Source of the DNA: CAYXZO01 sp964469505
GTDB lineage: Bacteria; Fidelibacterota; UBA8477; JABMPR01
Reading direction: 5' to 3'
Assembly: GCA_964469505.1 (NCBI GenBank)
Contig: CAYXZO010000001.1
Location: 85,154-149,153 of the forward strand
Length of the DNA stretch: 64,000 bases
The notes beneath the pieces are model-generated. The model searched no databases. It was not told where the DNA came from and worked only from the letters and a program-made list of their open reading frames with translations. The position numbers and the translations under genes were made by a program. Position 1 is the stretch's first letter. Every line of letters starts with the position of its first letter. Below, one piece after another: positions 26,267-35,067 of this stretch.

Positions 26267-27628
26267 CTAATGTACGTCCCCGGATAAAGTCAGCAGTTGC
26301 TCGAGGACTTCGGTCAGGCTTTTGACCGGAACCAGCTGTAAACCGGCGGATTCCTTGTCTGCTTTCTCACCCCGGGGGATGCAGGCCCGCTTGAATCCCA
26401 ATCGCCGAGCTTCGATCAAACGTTTCTCCAGGTAAGGCACCTCCCGGATTTCACCCCCCAAGCCGATTTCGCCGATGACCACCGTGGCCGGAACGGGACG
26501 ATCCTGCAAACTGGAAGCCACGGCTACCGCTACGGCCAGATCGGCCGCCGGTTCTTCCAGGCGCAGCCCCCCAGCGATGTTTATGAACACGTCCTGGTTG
26601 CCCACGGGGACCCCGGCCCGTTTTTCCAGCACGGCCAATAGCATCTGCAACCGGCGCAGATCAAAACCAGTAACATTCCGTTGGGGATTGCCGTAAATGG
26701 TGGGCGTTACCAGGGCCTGAACTTCCGCCAGTAGCGGGCGCCGACCGGCCATGGTGGCGGCAACGATGGAACCGCTCAGGTAGGGATTGCGGCTGTCCAG
26801 AAAAAGGGCTGAAGGATTCCCCACTTCCTCAAGGCCGGCGGCCCCCATTCGAAATACGCCCATTTCCTTGGTGGGACCGAAACGATTCTTAACCGCCCGT
26901 AGGAGCCGAAAATCATGGTATTGATCACCTTCCAGGTACAACACCGTATCCACGATGTGTTCCAGCATTTTGGGACCGGCTAGAAATCCCTCTTTAGTGA
27001 TATGCCCTACCAGCAACAGGCTCTGTCCCAAACTTTTAGCCACAGCCTGTAATTTCTCCGCCGCTTCTCGCACCTGCCCCGGACTGCCGGCCACACCCGA
27101 CAGTTCCTCGGAATACATGGTTTGGATGGAATCAACCATTACCACCTGGGGACGGTCTCTTTCCAGAAGATCGACTAGAGCCTCTACGCGGGTTTCGTTA
27201 GTCACGGGTAACTTCATATCGCCCATCCCCAGTCGGTCGGCCCGGAGGGCAATCTGGGCGGGGCTTTCTTCACCCGAGCAATAAAGTACCCTGAGGTCAC
27301 GCTGGAGCAGGTTACCGGCGATTTGCAATAGCAAGGTGGATTTACCGATTCCCGGCTCTCCCCCCAGGAGCACTACCCCACCCGGCATTAAGCCGCCCCC
27401 CACCACGCGATCCCATTCAGGAAGTCCAGTGCCCCAGCGAGTAAGCTGCCGGCGGTCAATCCGGGCTATGACGGTGGGAGCTGCGCTTGGCGTGGATCGT
27501 TTAGTGGCAGGAACAGGAGCAAAGGCTTCTAGACTATCCCAGGTACCACAATTGGCACACTTGCCAGCCCATTTGATGGTTTCCATACCGCAGACTTTAC
27601 AGCGATAGCGGGTTTGAGTTTTGGACAT
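26267..27628 (-). CDS. radA: DNA repair protein RadA (branch-migration helicase)
   Basis: RadA promotes branch migration during recombinational repair. The 453-residue protein has the N-terminal zinc finger CKVC...CANC (Cys10, 13, 24, 27), Walker A GGEPGIGKSTLLLQ, the RadA-specific KNRFGPTKE motif and a C-terminal Lon-like domain (FINIAGGLRLEEPAADLAVA; VVIGEIGLGGEIREV). All expected domains are intact. It follows mlaE by 17 bases in the minus-strand operon. Confidence 0.96.
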   Translation of the reverse strand: MSKTQTRYRCKVCGMETIKWAGKCANCGTWDSLEAFAPVPATKRSTPSAAPTVIARIDRRQLTRWGTGLPEWDRVVGGGLMPGGVVLLGGEPGIGKSTLLLQIAGNLLQRDLRVLYCSGEESPAQIALRADRLGMGDMKLPVTNETRVEALVDLLERDRPQVVMVDSIQTMYSEELSGVAGSPGQVREAAEKLQAVAKSLGQSLLLVGHITKEGFLAGPKMLEHIVDTVLYLEGDQYHDFRLLRAVKNRFGPTKEMGVFRMGAAGLEEVGNPSALFLDSRNPYLSGSIVAATMAGRRPLLAEVQALVTPTIYGNPQRNVTGFDLRRLQMLLAVLEKRAGVPVGNQDVFINIAGGLRLEEPAADLAVAVAVASSLQDRPVPATVVIGEIGLGGEIREVPYLEKRLIEARRLGFKRACIPRGEKADKESAGLQLVPVKSLTEVLEQLLTLSGDVH

Positions 27629-27645
27629 TAACCCTCGACAGGTGC

Positions 27646-28422
27646 TTAGAAAACGATGGTCGCCACCACGTAATCGCTTATCAGAATCAGGATGGAAGCC
27701 CAGACGAAAGCATCGATGGCTGAGCGCCCCACACCACTGGCTCCATGCTCAGCCCGTAAACCGACCCAACAACTTACCAGACCCGTAGTCAGACCGAACA
27801 TAACCGCCTTGAACATACCGGGGTAAAAGTCGGAGGACATGACGAAGTGGGCCTGAAAGGAATTAAAAAAGGTGTTGTAATTGATATTGAAAAATTGGTT
27901 GACCACGAATGCGCCGCTGAAAATGGCAATGAGGTCAGCGGCCAAAACCAGCAACGGCATTAACAGCGTCATAGATACGATGCGGGGAGTAACCAGATAG
28001 CGGACCGGACTGATGGCCATGGCTTCCAGGGCATCCACCTGTTCCGTCACCACCATACTGGCTATTTCAGCGGCAATAGAAGAGCCATTACGCCCAGCCA
28101 GGACCAGGGCCGTCAAAACCGGTCCCATTTCAATTAGAATTCCGGTAGCCACCACCGTACCGAGGAAATTAGCTGGCAGGGTGCCTTTCAACTGGTAAGC
28201 GCCCTGCCAACCCGCCACGGCCCCGGCAAAAATGGCAATCACTCCCACTAACGGTAAGGAACGCACCCCCAGCCGGTGCATCTGACGAATGTAAAGCGCT
28301 CTGTCCGTGGGTAAATGGCGCATGTAGGTGATGGAACGCCCCAGCAGAAGGAATATCTGGCCAGCAGCCCTGACCACCGTCAGACTGTGGCGACCAAGCC
28401 AGCGGAGGGAGTTTTCCAACAT
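27646..28422 (-). CDS. mlaE: MlaE-type ABC transporter permease
   Basis: A 258-residue inner-membrane permease of the MlaE/TrigalactosylDiacylglycerol1 family, which moves phospholipids between the membranes together with an ATPase (MlaF) and an MCE protein (MlaD). Visible signatures are GVIAIFAGAVAGWQGAYQLK, then GPVLTALVLAGRNGSSIAAEI, ASMVVTEQVDALEAM and PRIVSMTLLMPLL, with about five hydrophobic segments. The usual partner genes are not adjacent: radA follows and the TolB-barrel peptidase gene precedes. The ATPase and MCE subunits are presumably encoded elsewhere. Confidence 0.92.
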   Translation of the reverse strand: MLENSLRWLGRHSLTVVRAAGQIFLLLGRSITYMRHLPTDRALYIRQMHRLGVRSLPLVGVIAIFAGAVAGWQGAYQLKGTLPANFLGTVVATGILIEMGPVLTALVLAGRNGSSIAAEIASMVVTEQVDALEAMAISPVRYLVTPRIVSMTLLMPLLVLAADLIAIFSGAFVVNQFFNINYNTFFNSFQAHFVMSSDFYPGMFKAVMFGLTTGLVSCWVGLRAEHGASGVGRSAIDAFVWASILILISDYVVATIVF

Positions 28423-28424
28423 AC

Positions 28425-31400
28425 TTAGAAGTCTAACCCTAACGAGAAAAGATGGTAGGGCGGAGAATGAAACAAGCCATGTTCATTGTTGTAAGCCAGA
28501 TCATATCGAAACAAGAATATTCCCAGGTTCAAACGGATGCCGAAACCGGAGCTGGAATAGGAACGGCCGTCCAGAATAATTCGTTCCGGCAGAGCTATGT
28601 GGGTGAATTCACTATCGCGCCAAACCTTGACATAATCTGAAAAAAGAAGTCCCTGGATATTGGCGAAGGCCAGCGAGAAAGGCCAGCGCATCAGCAGATA
28701 TTGAATGAAGGGAAAACGAAATTCGGCATTAACAAGGACATAGTGTTCTCCTACCAGAGCGAAATAGGGGGCCGATCTTACTGGGGTTACGTATTCGGAG
28801 AAATACAGATCCTCATAGTTTAGCGTATCGAGAAAACCAAAGTTCACCCGGTAATTAATCCAGTTATCCACTCCTCCGGCCATAAAGCTCTGGGGAGTTG
28901 GTCCATGGCTAGAGGCTCCGGATAGCCGAAAAGCCAGGGAGTAATCTTGGGAGAGCTTGAAATAGCGGCGAATATCGGCTTTGACGGTGATGAACTCCCT
29001 GGTACTGGTAACGGTATGGGGAGCAGCCACCACCCCCACATCCCAGCGCCAGCCGTCTATGGGGTAAAACGGACCATACAACACATTGTCGAAGGACCAG
29101 TGAAACTCAGGCAGGTAGAAGGAAAGTGTGCTTTCGTCTAGCACGCGTACTTCGTTATATCCCACGTAGACGTAATCCCGCCGATACAAGTTCATCCAGG
29201 TGAAATAACCTTCCAGGCGGTTGAACTTATTGAGGGGGTAATCGATCCCCAATAAACTTCCATATTGCCGGAAATGGAGAAAACGATAATAGCCAATCTG
29301 GTAATCATCTGGATAATTAAACAGTCGGAGATGATAATTGGGGCGCTTCTCCAGAAAATCATACCCCAAAAACAAATCCGAGTTTTCCAAGTTACGGTAA
29401 AGTTCAAAGCCAAAGGTAACCCGGTGATTGCCGAGAATATCTGAGAAAGCCAGAATAGCGTTGCCTTGCAGACCGAAGAAATTACTGAAACCAGCCTGGC
29501 CGTCTACCAGATCGACGGTAAAGCGGGTCTTATAAGGGTGTATTTTGTAATTGCCATTGGAGTCCAAGTAGGCGCTATCGGCCTGGAGGGCTGCAAAATC
29601 GGAGGTGTCTGTGATGGGAATTGGATTCCCCGGTGCAAAGACATAATGCACAAAGGGGGAAATGTTTACCCTGGGAAGTTTGGGCAGGCTGTCCCGATAG
29701 CTCAGATTGAACTGTAAATTCTTACGCTTCAAATAAGAGGAGAGAGGCAATGGGGCTTTGGGACGCTCCAACTCCCAGGGATTGGAAACCGAATAGATGT
29801 CCCAGCCCCCCTTGTAATAGCCGGAAAATACCAGGCGGGAGTCATCGCCACTGAGGCTAAGCTGGAAAATACCGGTGTATACATCGGTTAAAGGGTACTC
29901 CTGTTTAGTCTCAAGATCGTAAACGTAGATATTCCAGATACCGGAACGGTCGGAAGTATAGACGATCATCGGTTTGGTGTGGGAGAAGATGGGGGAATCC
30001 TCGTCACCGGGACTGCGAGTAATGCGGGTGAGTTTGCGGGTATGTAAATCCAACAGGTAAACATCGGTGTGGCGGTAATTGTGCTTAACCATTGTCCGCC
30101 CCACTTGATCACCGGTCCAGTCGGCAAAGTCAGTGCGCAGCACATCCTGTCGATCAGAGACAAACACCAGCTGTTTGCCGTCGGGAGACCAGGACGGCCG
30201 GGTGTCGTTGAACGGATCCTGGGTCAGGCGCTGAAGTTTCTCGCGTTTCAGATCGTACAGATAAAGATCCCGCTGGCCCTGATACAATCCGGAAAAAGCG
30301 ATCAAATCTCCCTTGGGCGACCAGCTCGCGGTATAAACACCATCCAGCGGCAATTTGATAACCTTACGTTTCTGTACTTTAGTGTCATAAATAACCAACG
30401 CGTCACGCTCACCAGCTTTAGCCGCAAATACGATACGTCGGTTATCCGGCGCCCAGGATATGCTGGGGCTGAGCCACTTGAGTTCTTCCAAGTCCGGAGT
30501 CCGCTGCCCAGAAACAATGCGTTTAGGCTTGGCCTGGGGTTTTTCGGGATTCATCAAATAGATGTCTGCGTACCCAGAACGGTCTGATAGAAAGGCAATT
30601 TTGCCGCCATTGGGGGCAATGGCCGGACTTACATTGAAATAATTCTCCAGCTCTTCATGGTCAGTCAAACGCTCGCCGATATCATCCAGGTTGTGTCGGC
30701 CGGCAATATCGGGCCAGTATTCTTTACGTAATTCCAGGCGCCACTTTTCCGTCAACTGCTTGGGGCCCATCCCCAGGGTTTTATGCAGAGCCTCATTAAT
30801 GTTCTTGTATTGTTTTAGGCTATGGAGCAATTCCCCGATGCGCTGCACTCCGTAGGTTTCTCCGATGTAGCGCAATACACTTTGCCCCCCCTTGTAGGCC
30901 ATATAGCCGCTGAGATCGTCAATGGAGGGGAGGCGATCGTTCAATACGACATCTCGAATAATCATATCGGCACGGGAATCCCAATCCAATGAAGAATACT
31001 CGGCATAGCCTTCGCTCAGCCAGAGGGGGATATTGATGCGCATCTGGCCGGTGAACACGGATTGGGCGTTACCCCCGAAAATCATGTCGTTGACCATGGC
31101 GTGAGTCAGCTCATGGTGCAACACATGCCTGAACTGTTCAAAGCTGCCCTCAAACGGAACCACTACCCTATTCTTGAAGAGTTCGGTGAAGCCTCCAATC
31201 CCCTCATATAGATAGCCCAGAGTTACGTTGGTTTGTTGAAAATCATTATGAGAGTTGTAGATGATCACCGGCACTCGTTTGGATAGCCGCCAGTTTAGTT
31301 GGAAGGCAATTTGTCGGTAAGCTTTCTCGATAATCTCAGCGGCAAACACCGCCTGCTGATGGCCGCCGGTGTAAAAATAAATATCGAAATGCTTGGTCTG

Positions 31401-31520
31401 GAGATACTTCCAGTCCATGGTTTGGTATTGAATTTTGTTTTTGCCGAACTTAGCTAGGGCCTGGTCGGGAATTCCCTGAAGAACCAGTAGCAGAAGGCTG
31501 GAGATGAGTAGACGGGACAT
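28425..31520 (-). CDS. TolB-like propeller protein with peptidase-MA domain and C-terminal outer-membrane barrel
   Basis: 1031 residues from the ATG at 31520, which precedes a signal peptide (MSRLLISSLLLLVLQGIPDQALA); a GTG eight codons upstream is less likely. Residues about 30-270 look like a peptidase-MA-like gluzincin with HHELTHAMVND. Residues about 290-600 are TolB/WD40-type blades (repeated FLSDRSGYADIYLM, PSWSPDGKQLVFVSD). The last 400 residues form a surface-antigen/BamA-like beta barrel ending in FSLGLDF. Probably outer-membrane anchored with a periplasmic or surface peptidase. It starts the seven-gene operon and lies two bases before mlaE. Substrate unknown. Confidence 0.88.
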   Translation of the reverse strand: MSRLLISSLLLLVLQGIPDQALAKFGKNKIQYQTMDWKYLQTKHFDIYFYTGGHQQAVFAAEIIEKAYRQIAFQLNWRLSKRVPVIIYNSHNDFQQTNVTLGYLYEGIGGFTELFKNRVVVPFEGSFEQFRHVLHHELTHAMVNDMIFGGNAQSVFTGQMRINIPLWLSEGYAEYSSLDWDSRADMIIRDVVLNDRLPSIDDLSGYMAYKGGQSVLRYIGETYGVQRIGELLHSLKQYKNINEALHKTLGMGPKQLTEKWRLELRKEYWPDIAGRHNLDDIGERLTDHEELENYFNVSPAIAPNGGKIAFLSDRSGYADIYLMNPEKPQAKPKRIVSGQRTPDLEELKWLSPSISWAPDNRRIVFAAKAGERDALVIYDTKVQKRKVIKLPLDGVYTASWSPKGDLIAFSGLYQGQRDLYLYDLKREKLQRLTQDPFNDTRPSWSPDGKQLVFVSDRQDVLRTDFADWTGDQVGRTMVKHNYRHTDVYLLDLHTRKLTRITRSPGDEDSPIFSHTKPMIVYTSDRSGIWNIYVYDLETKQEYPLTDVYTGIFQLSLSGDDSRLVFSGYYKGGWDIYSVSNPWELERPKAPLPLSSYLKRKNLQFNLSYRDSLPKLPRVNISPFVHYVFAPGNPIPITDTSDFAALQADSAYLDSNGNYKIHPYKTRFTVDLVDGQAGFSNFFGLQGNAILAFSDILGNHRVTFGFELYRNLENSDLFLGYDFLEKRPNYHLRLFNYPDDYQIGYYRFLHFRQYGSLLGIDYPLNKFNRLEGYFTWMNLYRRDYVYVGYNEVRVLDESTLSFYLPEFHWSFDNVLYGPFYPIDGWRWDVGVVAAPHTVTSTREFITVKADIRRYFKLSQDYSLAFRLSGASSHGPTPQSFMAGGVDNWINYRVNFGFLDTLNYEDLYFSEYVTPVRSAPYFALVGEHYVLVNAEFRFPFIQYLLMRWPFSLAFANIQGLLFSDYVKVWRDSEFTHIALPERIILDGRSYSSSGFGIRLNLGIFLFRYDLAYNNEHGLFHSPPYHLFSLGLDF

Positions 31521-31611
31521 ACGATTTACATTCGCGGAGTACACATTTTGTTCCCTTCTGGAGGGAAATTAAAGGATACCGTTCCGCAAGTCAAATACCG
31601 GTCTTTAACAA

Positions 31612-31639
31612 TAAAAAAAGCCCCAAAACGGGGCTTTTT
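31612..31639 (-). terminator. Rho-independent terminator of the BMC gene
   Basis: AAAAAGCCCC-AAAAC-GGGGCTTTTT is symmetric with T tracts on both strands, so it can terminate in either direction. It lies about 20 bases after the BMC stop codon. Confidence 0.9.
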
Positions 31640-31659
31640 GGATAATGTTGAGTTTGAAA

Positions 31660-31974
31660 TTACTTAGCTTTCTTGGTTTCGCTTTCCGTTTTCTCAGCGG
31701 AGGGCAAAATCATTTCCACATCCGTATGGGGACGAGGAATGACGTGCACTGAGACCAGTTCGCCCACTTTTTCCGCTGCAGCGGCTCCGGCGTCGGTCGC
31801 TGCTTTGACAGCACCCACGTCGCCTCTGACCATTACCGTCACGAACCCTCCCCCGATCTTCTCTTTACCGATCAGGCGAACATTGGCGGCCTTGACCATT
31901 GCATCGGCAGCCTCGATGGCGCCAACCAGTCCGCGGGTTTCGATCATACCCAATGCATCTAATGTAACTGCCAC
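31660..31974 (-). CDS. Bacterial microcompartment hexameric shell protein (BMC-H)
   Basis: 104 residues from the GTG at 31974. The sequence [60 protein letters not shown] and [18 protein letters not shown] is a complete PduA/EutM-type single BMC domain. It carries a short charged tail ([11 protein letters not shown]). GGAGGG lies four bases before the GTG. Two upstream in-frame starts (ATG 32016, TTG 32043) fall inside the -10 and -35 boxes of a near-perfect promoter, so they are rejected. It forms a one-gene transcript with its own terminator. No microcompartment enzymes or other shell genes are in the window. Confidence 0.95.
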   Translation of the reverse strand: MAVTLDALGMIETRGLVGAIEAADAMVKAANVRLIGKEKIGGGFVTVMVRGDVGAVKAATDAGAAAAEKVGELVSVHVIPRPHTDVEMILPSAEKTESETKKAK

Positions 31975-32014
31975 AGTACCCTCCAAACCTTCCGTTTTAC
32001 CATCATCAGATAGC

Positions 32015-32043
32015 ATTTTAACCTTGGGGCGGAATATTGTCAA
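32015..32043 (-). promoter_or_regulatory. Strong sigma-70-type promoter of the BMC gene
   Basis: On the minus strand TTGACA (32043-32038), exactly 17 bases, then TAAAAT (32020-32015). Transcription would start near 32008, giving a leader of about 30 bases before the GTG with its GGAGGG ribosome site. This is the best consensus match seen in the window. Confidence 0.8.
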
Positions 32044-32122
32044 TGAATTTAAAAGCTTTAATCATCGTCGGAAAAGTCATATTTTCGCTGGTAGGTAGTA
32101 TTCCAAACCATTAATTATACGT

Positions 32123-32890
32123 ATGGATCAACGCCCGGCTTACTTCATTTCAGACGTACATCTACCGTTCGCTCCCCAAGGCGAGGATCTACTTCGCGCT
32201 AAAGAATTAACCGCTTTACTGGACCAGGTATATCAGGAGCAGGCGGCTTTGTTCATTTTAGGAGATTTATTCGACTTCTATTTCGAATACCGCTACGTGG
32301 TGACCAAAGGCTATTTTGCGATATACGATAAACTCTATCAGCTGACCCAAAGCAAACTGCCGGTGCACTATGTAGTGGGTAATCATGACTTCTGGGTGGG
32401 TGAATTCCTGGAGCAACAACTGGGAGTAACGGTCCATCGCGAACGGGTGAAATTAGACTTTAGCGGCAAAACTTTCCTCTTGGACCATGGTGACGGGCTA
32501 TACCCCAAAGACTGGTCCTACCGTTTACTTAAGCGGTTCATCAGACACCCGTGGATTGTGACCACTTTCCGCTGGATTCATCCCGATTTCGGCCACGCCG
32601 TGGCTAGGTTGGTTTCCCACCAAAGCCGCCAATGGAACAGTGAGGAAGATGCTGAACTGAAAGATCGCATCCGGGAGAATATCAAACTGGCCAGGGAATA
32701 CTTTCAGAATGGAGTGGATTTCTTCATCACGGCCCACGTCCATTTGCCGTGGCGGGAGGAGGTGGGAAACGGTGTCTTTCTCACCATTGGTGACTTCATC
32801 AACCACTTCACTTATGGCTATTTCGACGGATTAAATCTACAACTTAAACAGTGGCCCCTTAAGTATCTGTCCCATAGGGATTTACCTTGA
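32123..32890 (+). CDS. lpxH: UDP-2,3-diacylglucosamine diphosphatase-like metallophosphoesterase
   Basis: Predicted to hydrolyse UDP-2,3-diacylglucosamine to lipid X in lipid A synthesis, at the inner membrane surface. The 255-residue protein has the calcineurin-like metal motifs in LpxH order: ISDVHL, LGDLFDFYFEYR, VGNHDFWVGEF, LLDHGDGLYPKDW and TAHVHLP. The arginine/tyrosine-rich LFDFYFEYRY segment and the central helical insertion fit LpxH rather than a general phosphoesterase. It is the first gene of a plus-strand set with the HEAT and FxLYD proteins. Confidence 0.85.
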   Translation: MDQRPAYFISDVHLPFAPQGEDLLRAKELTALLDQVYQEQAALFILGDLFDFYFEYRYVVTKGYFAIYDKLYQLTQSKLPVHYVVGNHDFWVGEFLEQQLGVTVHRERVKLDFSGKTFLLDHGDGLYPKDWSYRLLKRFIRHPWIVTTFRWIHPDFGHAVARLVSHQSRQWNSEEDAELKDRIRENIKLAREYFQNGVDFFITAHVHLPWREEVGNGVFLTIGDFINHFTYGYFDGLNLQLKQWPLKYLSHRDLP

Positions 32891-32933
32891 CTTTATCCCT
32901 TAATGGGCCTAAAATGCCCTTTGCAACCGGGAA

Positions 32934-34058
32934 ATGGGATTGAAAAACAAATCCAAATCGAGAGGTAAGCGTGGTCGCACTCTGCGCTGGCTGCTATTAC
33001 TGACACCTCTCCTATTGACCTTTTGTACCGCCAGTAAAGAAGTAACCAAAGATACAATCGATGAGCTGTACAAAAAGTATCGCAAAGGCAAAAAACAAGC
33101 GGTAAACAATCTCGTTAAGTATTATAAAGACCCCAACCTGCCGCAAGATATCCGTCTGGCAGCCCTGAAACGGATAATAGATACCAACGACCCGGTGGCA
33201 TTTGAAGCTCTGCGCCTTTCGGTACGCAAAGGGGAAGGAATCAATTACGATCTGTACTTAACCATGATCCAGGCCCTGTCCACCACTAAAGATCCCGACA
33301 ATGTCAAGGCGGTACTGGCGGGGCTCAATAAACTGCACCAGGGTTATGTCAAGGCCCGAAACGAGATTTTACGTCTGGTGCGGGATCAAACCGATGAAAA
33401 AGCGGTAGGTCTGCTCCTGAGCTTATACGCCGAGGCCAAGGAAGATTTCATAGCGCTACAGCAAACCATCACCCTCAGTCTGGGTAAAATGGAAGATGCC
33501 CGGGTCGTACCGGTGCTTATGGCCATCGCTTCCGATCCCAAGATACCATTGCATATTCGCAACGAAGCTGTGGACGCACTGGCGCGTAAGAATGATCCAG
33601 CCGTGGCGGAACTACTGGCCAAAATGCTACAAGATCCGCGCACCCAATCCCAGATCAAGCGGTTAGCCATTTCAGCCACTGATGAACTCAAGGACGAGCG
33701 CCTGATTCTAGCATTACTAGAAGCGTTGAATAATGAGCGGTTAACCTACACCAGCATGGTGGAAAGTATAACCCGCGCTCTGGGGAATTATGACGATCCC
33801 CGCCTGAAGCCGGTATTGTTACAAGTGGCTAGAGAACAGGCTTTGCCAACGAGAATCAGACGTCGGGCTTTGAAAGCTTTGGTTAAATACAAGGACCGTC
33901 AGGTGGCATTAAAGCTGATTCGAATGCTTCGGAAACCAGAGAATTTTGTCTTTTACCGGGACATCCAGGCTGTCGTGAACGCCATCGGAGATAAAGATCT
34001 GATTACCACCATGGAAGCCACTGCCCTCCAAGCCCAACAAATCTGGGAAACGCTGTGA
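32934..34058 (+). CDS. HEAT-repeat lipoprotein
   Basis: 374 residues. A basic N-terminus (KNKSKSRGKRGR) and hydrophobic stretch lead to LLTFCTAS, a probable lipobox with Cys31. The mature part is alpha-helical with HEAT/PBS-type repeats, for example LPQDIRLAALKRIIDTNDPV, RVVPVLMAIASDPKIPLHIR, NEAVDALARKNDPAVAELLA and LPTRIRRRALKALVKYKDRQ, about nine units. Such solenoids bind other proteins. Its stop overlaps the start of the next gene (GTGA), which suggests the two products act together in the envelope. Confidence 0.8.
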   Translation: MGLKNKSKSRGKRGRTLRWLLLLTPLLLTFCTASKEVTKDTIDELYKKYRKGKKQAVNNLVKYYKDPNLPQDIRLAALKRIIDTNDPVAFEALRLSVRKGEGINYDLYLTMIQALSTTKDPDNVKAVLAGLNKLHQGYVKARNEILRLVRDQTDEKAVGLLLSLYAEAKEDFIALQQTITLSLGKMEDARVVPVLMAIASDPKIPLHIRNEAVDALARKNDPAVAELLAKMLQDPRTQSQIKRLAISATDELKDERLILALLEALNNERLTYTSMVESITRALGNYDDPRLKPVLLQVAREQALPTRIRRRALKALVKYKDRQVALKLIRMLRKPENFVFYRDIQAVVNAIGDKDLITTMEATALQAQQIWETL

Positions 34059-34885
34059 GAAAAAGGCACCTGAGAATATTATTTAGCCTGGTGCTGGCTT
34101 TCTTCCTGATTCAGGGAGGAACCGCCCAATCCGGCGATAAAACCAGTAAAGGAACCAAGAAGGAAACAAAGAGCACCAAGCCATCCAAAGATACCAGCAC
34201 CTCACCTTCCGCTGGGGGTAGAGAGTTTTTCCCTACCACCTATCAGTACAAGTCCGGTGAGGCTTATTATGATGAACTTAAAAGGCGGGTAGACAGCCTT
34301 CAGGACGCCCTGGATGTAATCCGGGTCCGTCTTAGTGAGTACGACCGGCTTAGCCTTCCCCAGATTCGTAAAGAAATAAAACACATGCTTAATCTACCCG
34401 AAAAAGTGAGCCGGATAATACTGAAAAACGGCACCATTGTTGAGGGTAAGATTCGCAACGAAACCCTGGACGTATTGACAGTTCAAACTCCCATCGGGAT
34501 TTTAAGAATTGAAAAGCAAAATGTTAAACGAGTAATTCCGTACGAGAATTTACACGCCAAAGTGGTACTCAAAGGTGATTTCGAGGATCAGTATTACCTC
34601 ACGAAGCGCGTTTTTCGAGGCCGTTTGAAAAATACTGGTCAGCGTAGGGCGGATTTCGTACGCATAATTTTCAAATTACACAACAAATCTACCCAGGTAG
34701 TGGCAAAGGATTCAGCCTTCGTTAATGGTAAAGAAGTAACCTTTTTTTCGGGGGTAGTAAGCACTTCCTCACTAGATCCGGGAGCTGAAGGTGAATTTGA
34801 AGTAACTGTTCACTTGCCTCCCGGTGTTAAAATGAATACTATATCATATGTTACATACAAGGTACACTACGAAGAGTTCGAATAA
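34055..34885 (+). CDS. Exported FxLYD-domain protein with coiled-coil segment
   Basis: 276 residues starting at a GTG that overlaps the HEAT gene stop. A signal peptide (LRILFSLVLAFFLIQGGTAQ) is followed by a low-complexity Lys/Ser/Thr linker (about 25-55), a helical segment YYDELKRRVDSLQDALDVIR likely to form a coiled coil, a small beta domain VSRIILKNGTIVEGKIRNET, and an FxLYD-like domain (FRGRLKNTGQRRADFVRIIF, then DPGAEGEFEVTVHLP). No enzymatic motif is present. Two hairpins follow the stop codon. Confidence 0.75.
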   Translation: MRKRHLRILFSLVLAFFLIQGGTAQSGDKTSKGTKKETKSTKPSKDTSTSPSAGGREFFPTTYQYKSGEAYYDELKRRVDSLQDALDVIRVRLSEYDRLSLPQIRKEIKHMLNLPEKVSRIILKNGTIVEGKIRNETLDVLTVQTPIGILRIEKQNVKRVIPYENLHAKVVLKGDFEDQYYLTKRVFRGRLKNTGQRRADFVRIIFKLHNKSTQVVAKDSAFVNGKEVTFFSGVVSTSSLDPGAEGEFEVTVHLPPGVKMNTISYVTYKVHYEEFE

Positions 34886-34930
34886 ACGTAGGGTACCTTC
34901 TTTGACAATCGGCTTCTATACGACCTGCTA

Positions 34931-34973
34931 AGCATAAAGGGGGCTCATCCCCACCGAGCCCCTCCTTTATGCT
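34931..34973 (+). terminator. Long hairpin after the FxLYD gene
   Basis: AGCATAAAGGGGGCTC pairs with GAGCCCCTCCTTTATGCT (16 pairs, two-base bulge). It lacks a T tract, so it may protect the 3' end or help the terminator 30 bases downstream. Confidence 0.6.
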
Positions 34974-34999
34974 GACTGCAATGGTGTTACATATACAGA

Positions 35000-35028
35000 A
35001 GCGCCCCTAAATGGGGCGCTTTTTTTTA
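35000..35028 (+). terminator. Rho-independent terminator of the lpxH-HEAT-FxLYD transcript
   Basis: AGCGCCCC-TAAAT-GGGGCGCT is a perfect eight-pair stem followed by a run of eight T residues on the plus strand. It lies between the converging FxLYD and receptor genes. Confidence 0.92.
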
Positions 35029-35067
35029 CCACCTCATCCGCCAGATTGGGTCTGTTAAATGAGTCTG

